From JAJXZJ01 sp050012855 (GTDB lineage: Bacteria > Verrucomicrobiota > Verrucomicrobiia > Limisphaerales > J093): 64,000 nt of DNA. The stretch's first letter is position 1. Every line of letters starts with the position of its first letter. The stretch lies in NCBI GenBank assembly GCA_050012855.1, contig JBEKGJ010000019.1:12301-76300 (forward strand), written 5' to 3'. Made by a program: the position numbers and the translations under genes. Shown in pieces: positions 63,788-64,000 of the stretch. The notes beneath the pieces were generated by a model. That model ran no database searches. It was given only the letters and a program-made list of their open reading frames with translations, and was not told where the DNA came from.

Positions 63788-64000
63788 AACAATTGCCTCT
63801 GTTCTTCAAAAAGAGCGGACAGTATGAGCCCTCACCGTGGCCCGTGCAAGCGGTAAATGGTGGCGATCAAGGACGCGAATTGCCTCAAGTAAAAGGTAAC
63901 CAAGGAAGGGAAAGGGGGTGCGGGGGGAAGGGGTCGTTGACTCATCATGGTGGACACCGAGCAGAAAGGCACCAACATGAGTCGAACGAGCCGAGCGGAA

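Noticed and set aside
63788..64000. Possible infC upstream of rpmI.
   Set aside because: No IF-3-like frame is present in the last 213 bases, and nothing else there is recognisable.

Overview
This 64 kb window is high-GC bacterial chromosome, most likely from Verrucomicrobiota in the Pedosphaera/Limisphaera group (old subdivision 3). The placement is an inference from gene style: a pseudopilin with an H-X9-DG tail, LamG-bearing sensor and anti-sigma-like pieces, secreted Trp-rich and glycine-zipper proteins, many glycoside hydrolases, and integron-like attC sites. No 16S rRNA is present to confirm it.

Layout. 0-1.8 kb: a secreted protein and a small conserved protein. 1.9-14.1 kb: a tight + strand complex I operon, nuoABCD-I-H-JKL-M-M-N, with two nuoM copies and no nuoEFG. 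14.2-18 kb: a GH29 fucosidase and two secreted or lipoprotein genes. 18-22.3 kb: accessory DNA with a DUF433/broken DUF5615 pair, a three-cassette attC array without an integrase, a frameshifted HepT/MntA pair and a 23-copy heptamer repeat. 22.5-25.2 kb: a secreted protein and an ABC exporter pair. 25.3-26.9 kb: fused remnants of a sigma factor, a LamG protein and a glycosidase. 27-30.5 kb: a GH37/63-like hydrolase, a pseudopilin and a decayed glycosidase tail.

30.9-34.9 kb: a three-gene overlapping operon built around one protein that joins an Lgt-like membrane domain to a radical SAM domain of the tetraether-lipid-synthase (Tes/MJ0619) type. This is my main candidate for an undescribed system. 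35.3-41.1 kb: a minus-strand signalling operon (LamG hybrid histidine kinase, response regulator, REC-adenylate cyclase). 41.5 kb: tRNA-Leu. 42.2-51.2 kb: a PocR/AraC regulator, then c-type cytochromes, a porin, a GltD-like FAD/NAD(P)/Fe-S protein, a Rieske protein, a fused cytochrome b and a hexaheme cytochrome c. Together the last four look like a Rieske/cytochrome b complex with an NAD(P)-linked module.

51.7-57 kb: an apparent integrated island starting at a tRNA 3' fragment, with a dead tyrosine integrase, a CE15 esterase plus SGNH hydrolase pair, and an IS1634-type transposase fused to a broken ATPase. 57-64 kb: mostly housekeeping genes (RluA-RlmI fusion, DUF167, YggT, sucD, a nucleotidyltransferase pair, a VOC protein, rplT, rpmI).

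The window combines two energy-conserving electron-transfer systems with polysaccharide degradation and several gene-decay zones. At least four genes carry single-base frameshifts. Some of these could be sequencing errors, which matters if the source is a metagenome assembly.
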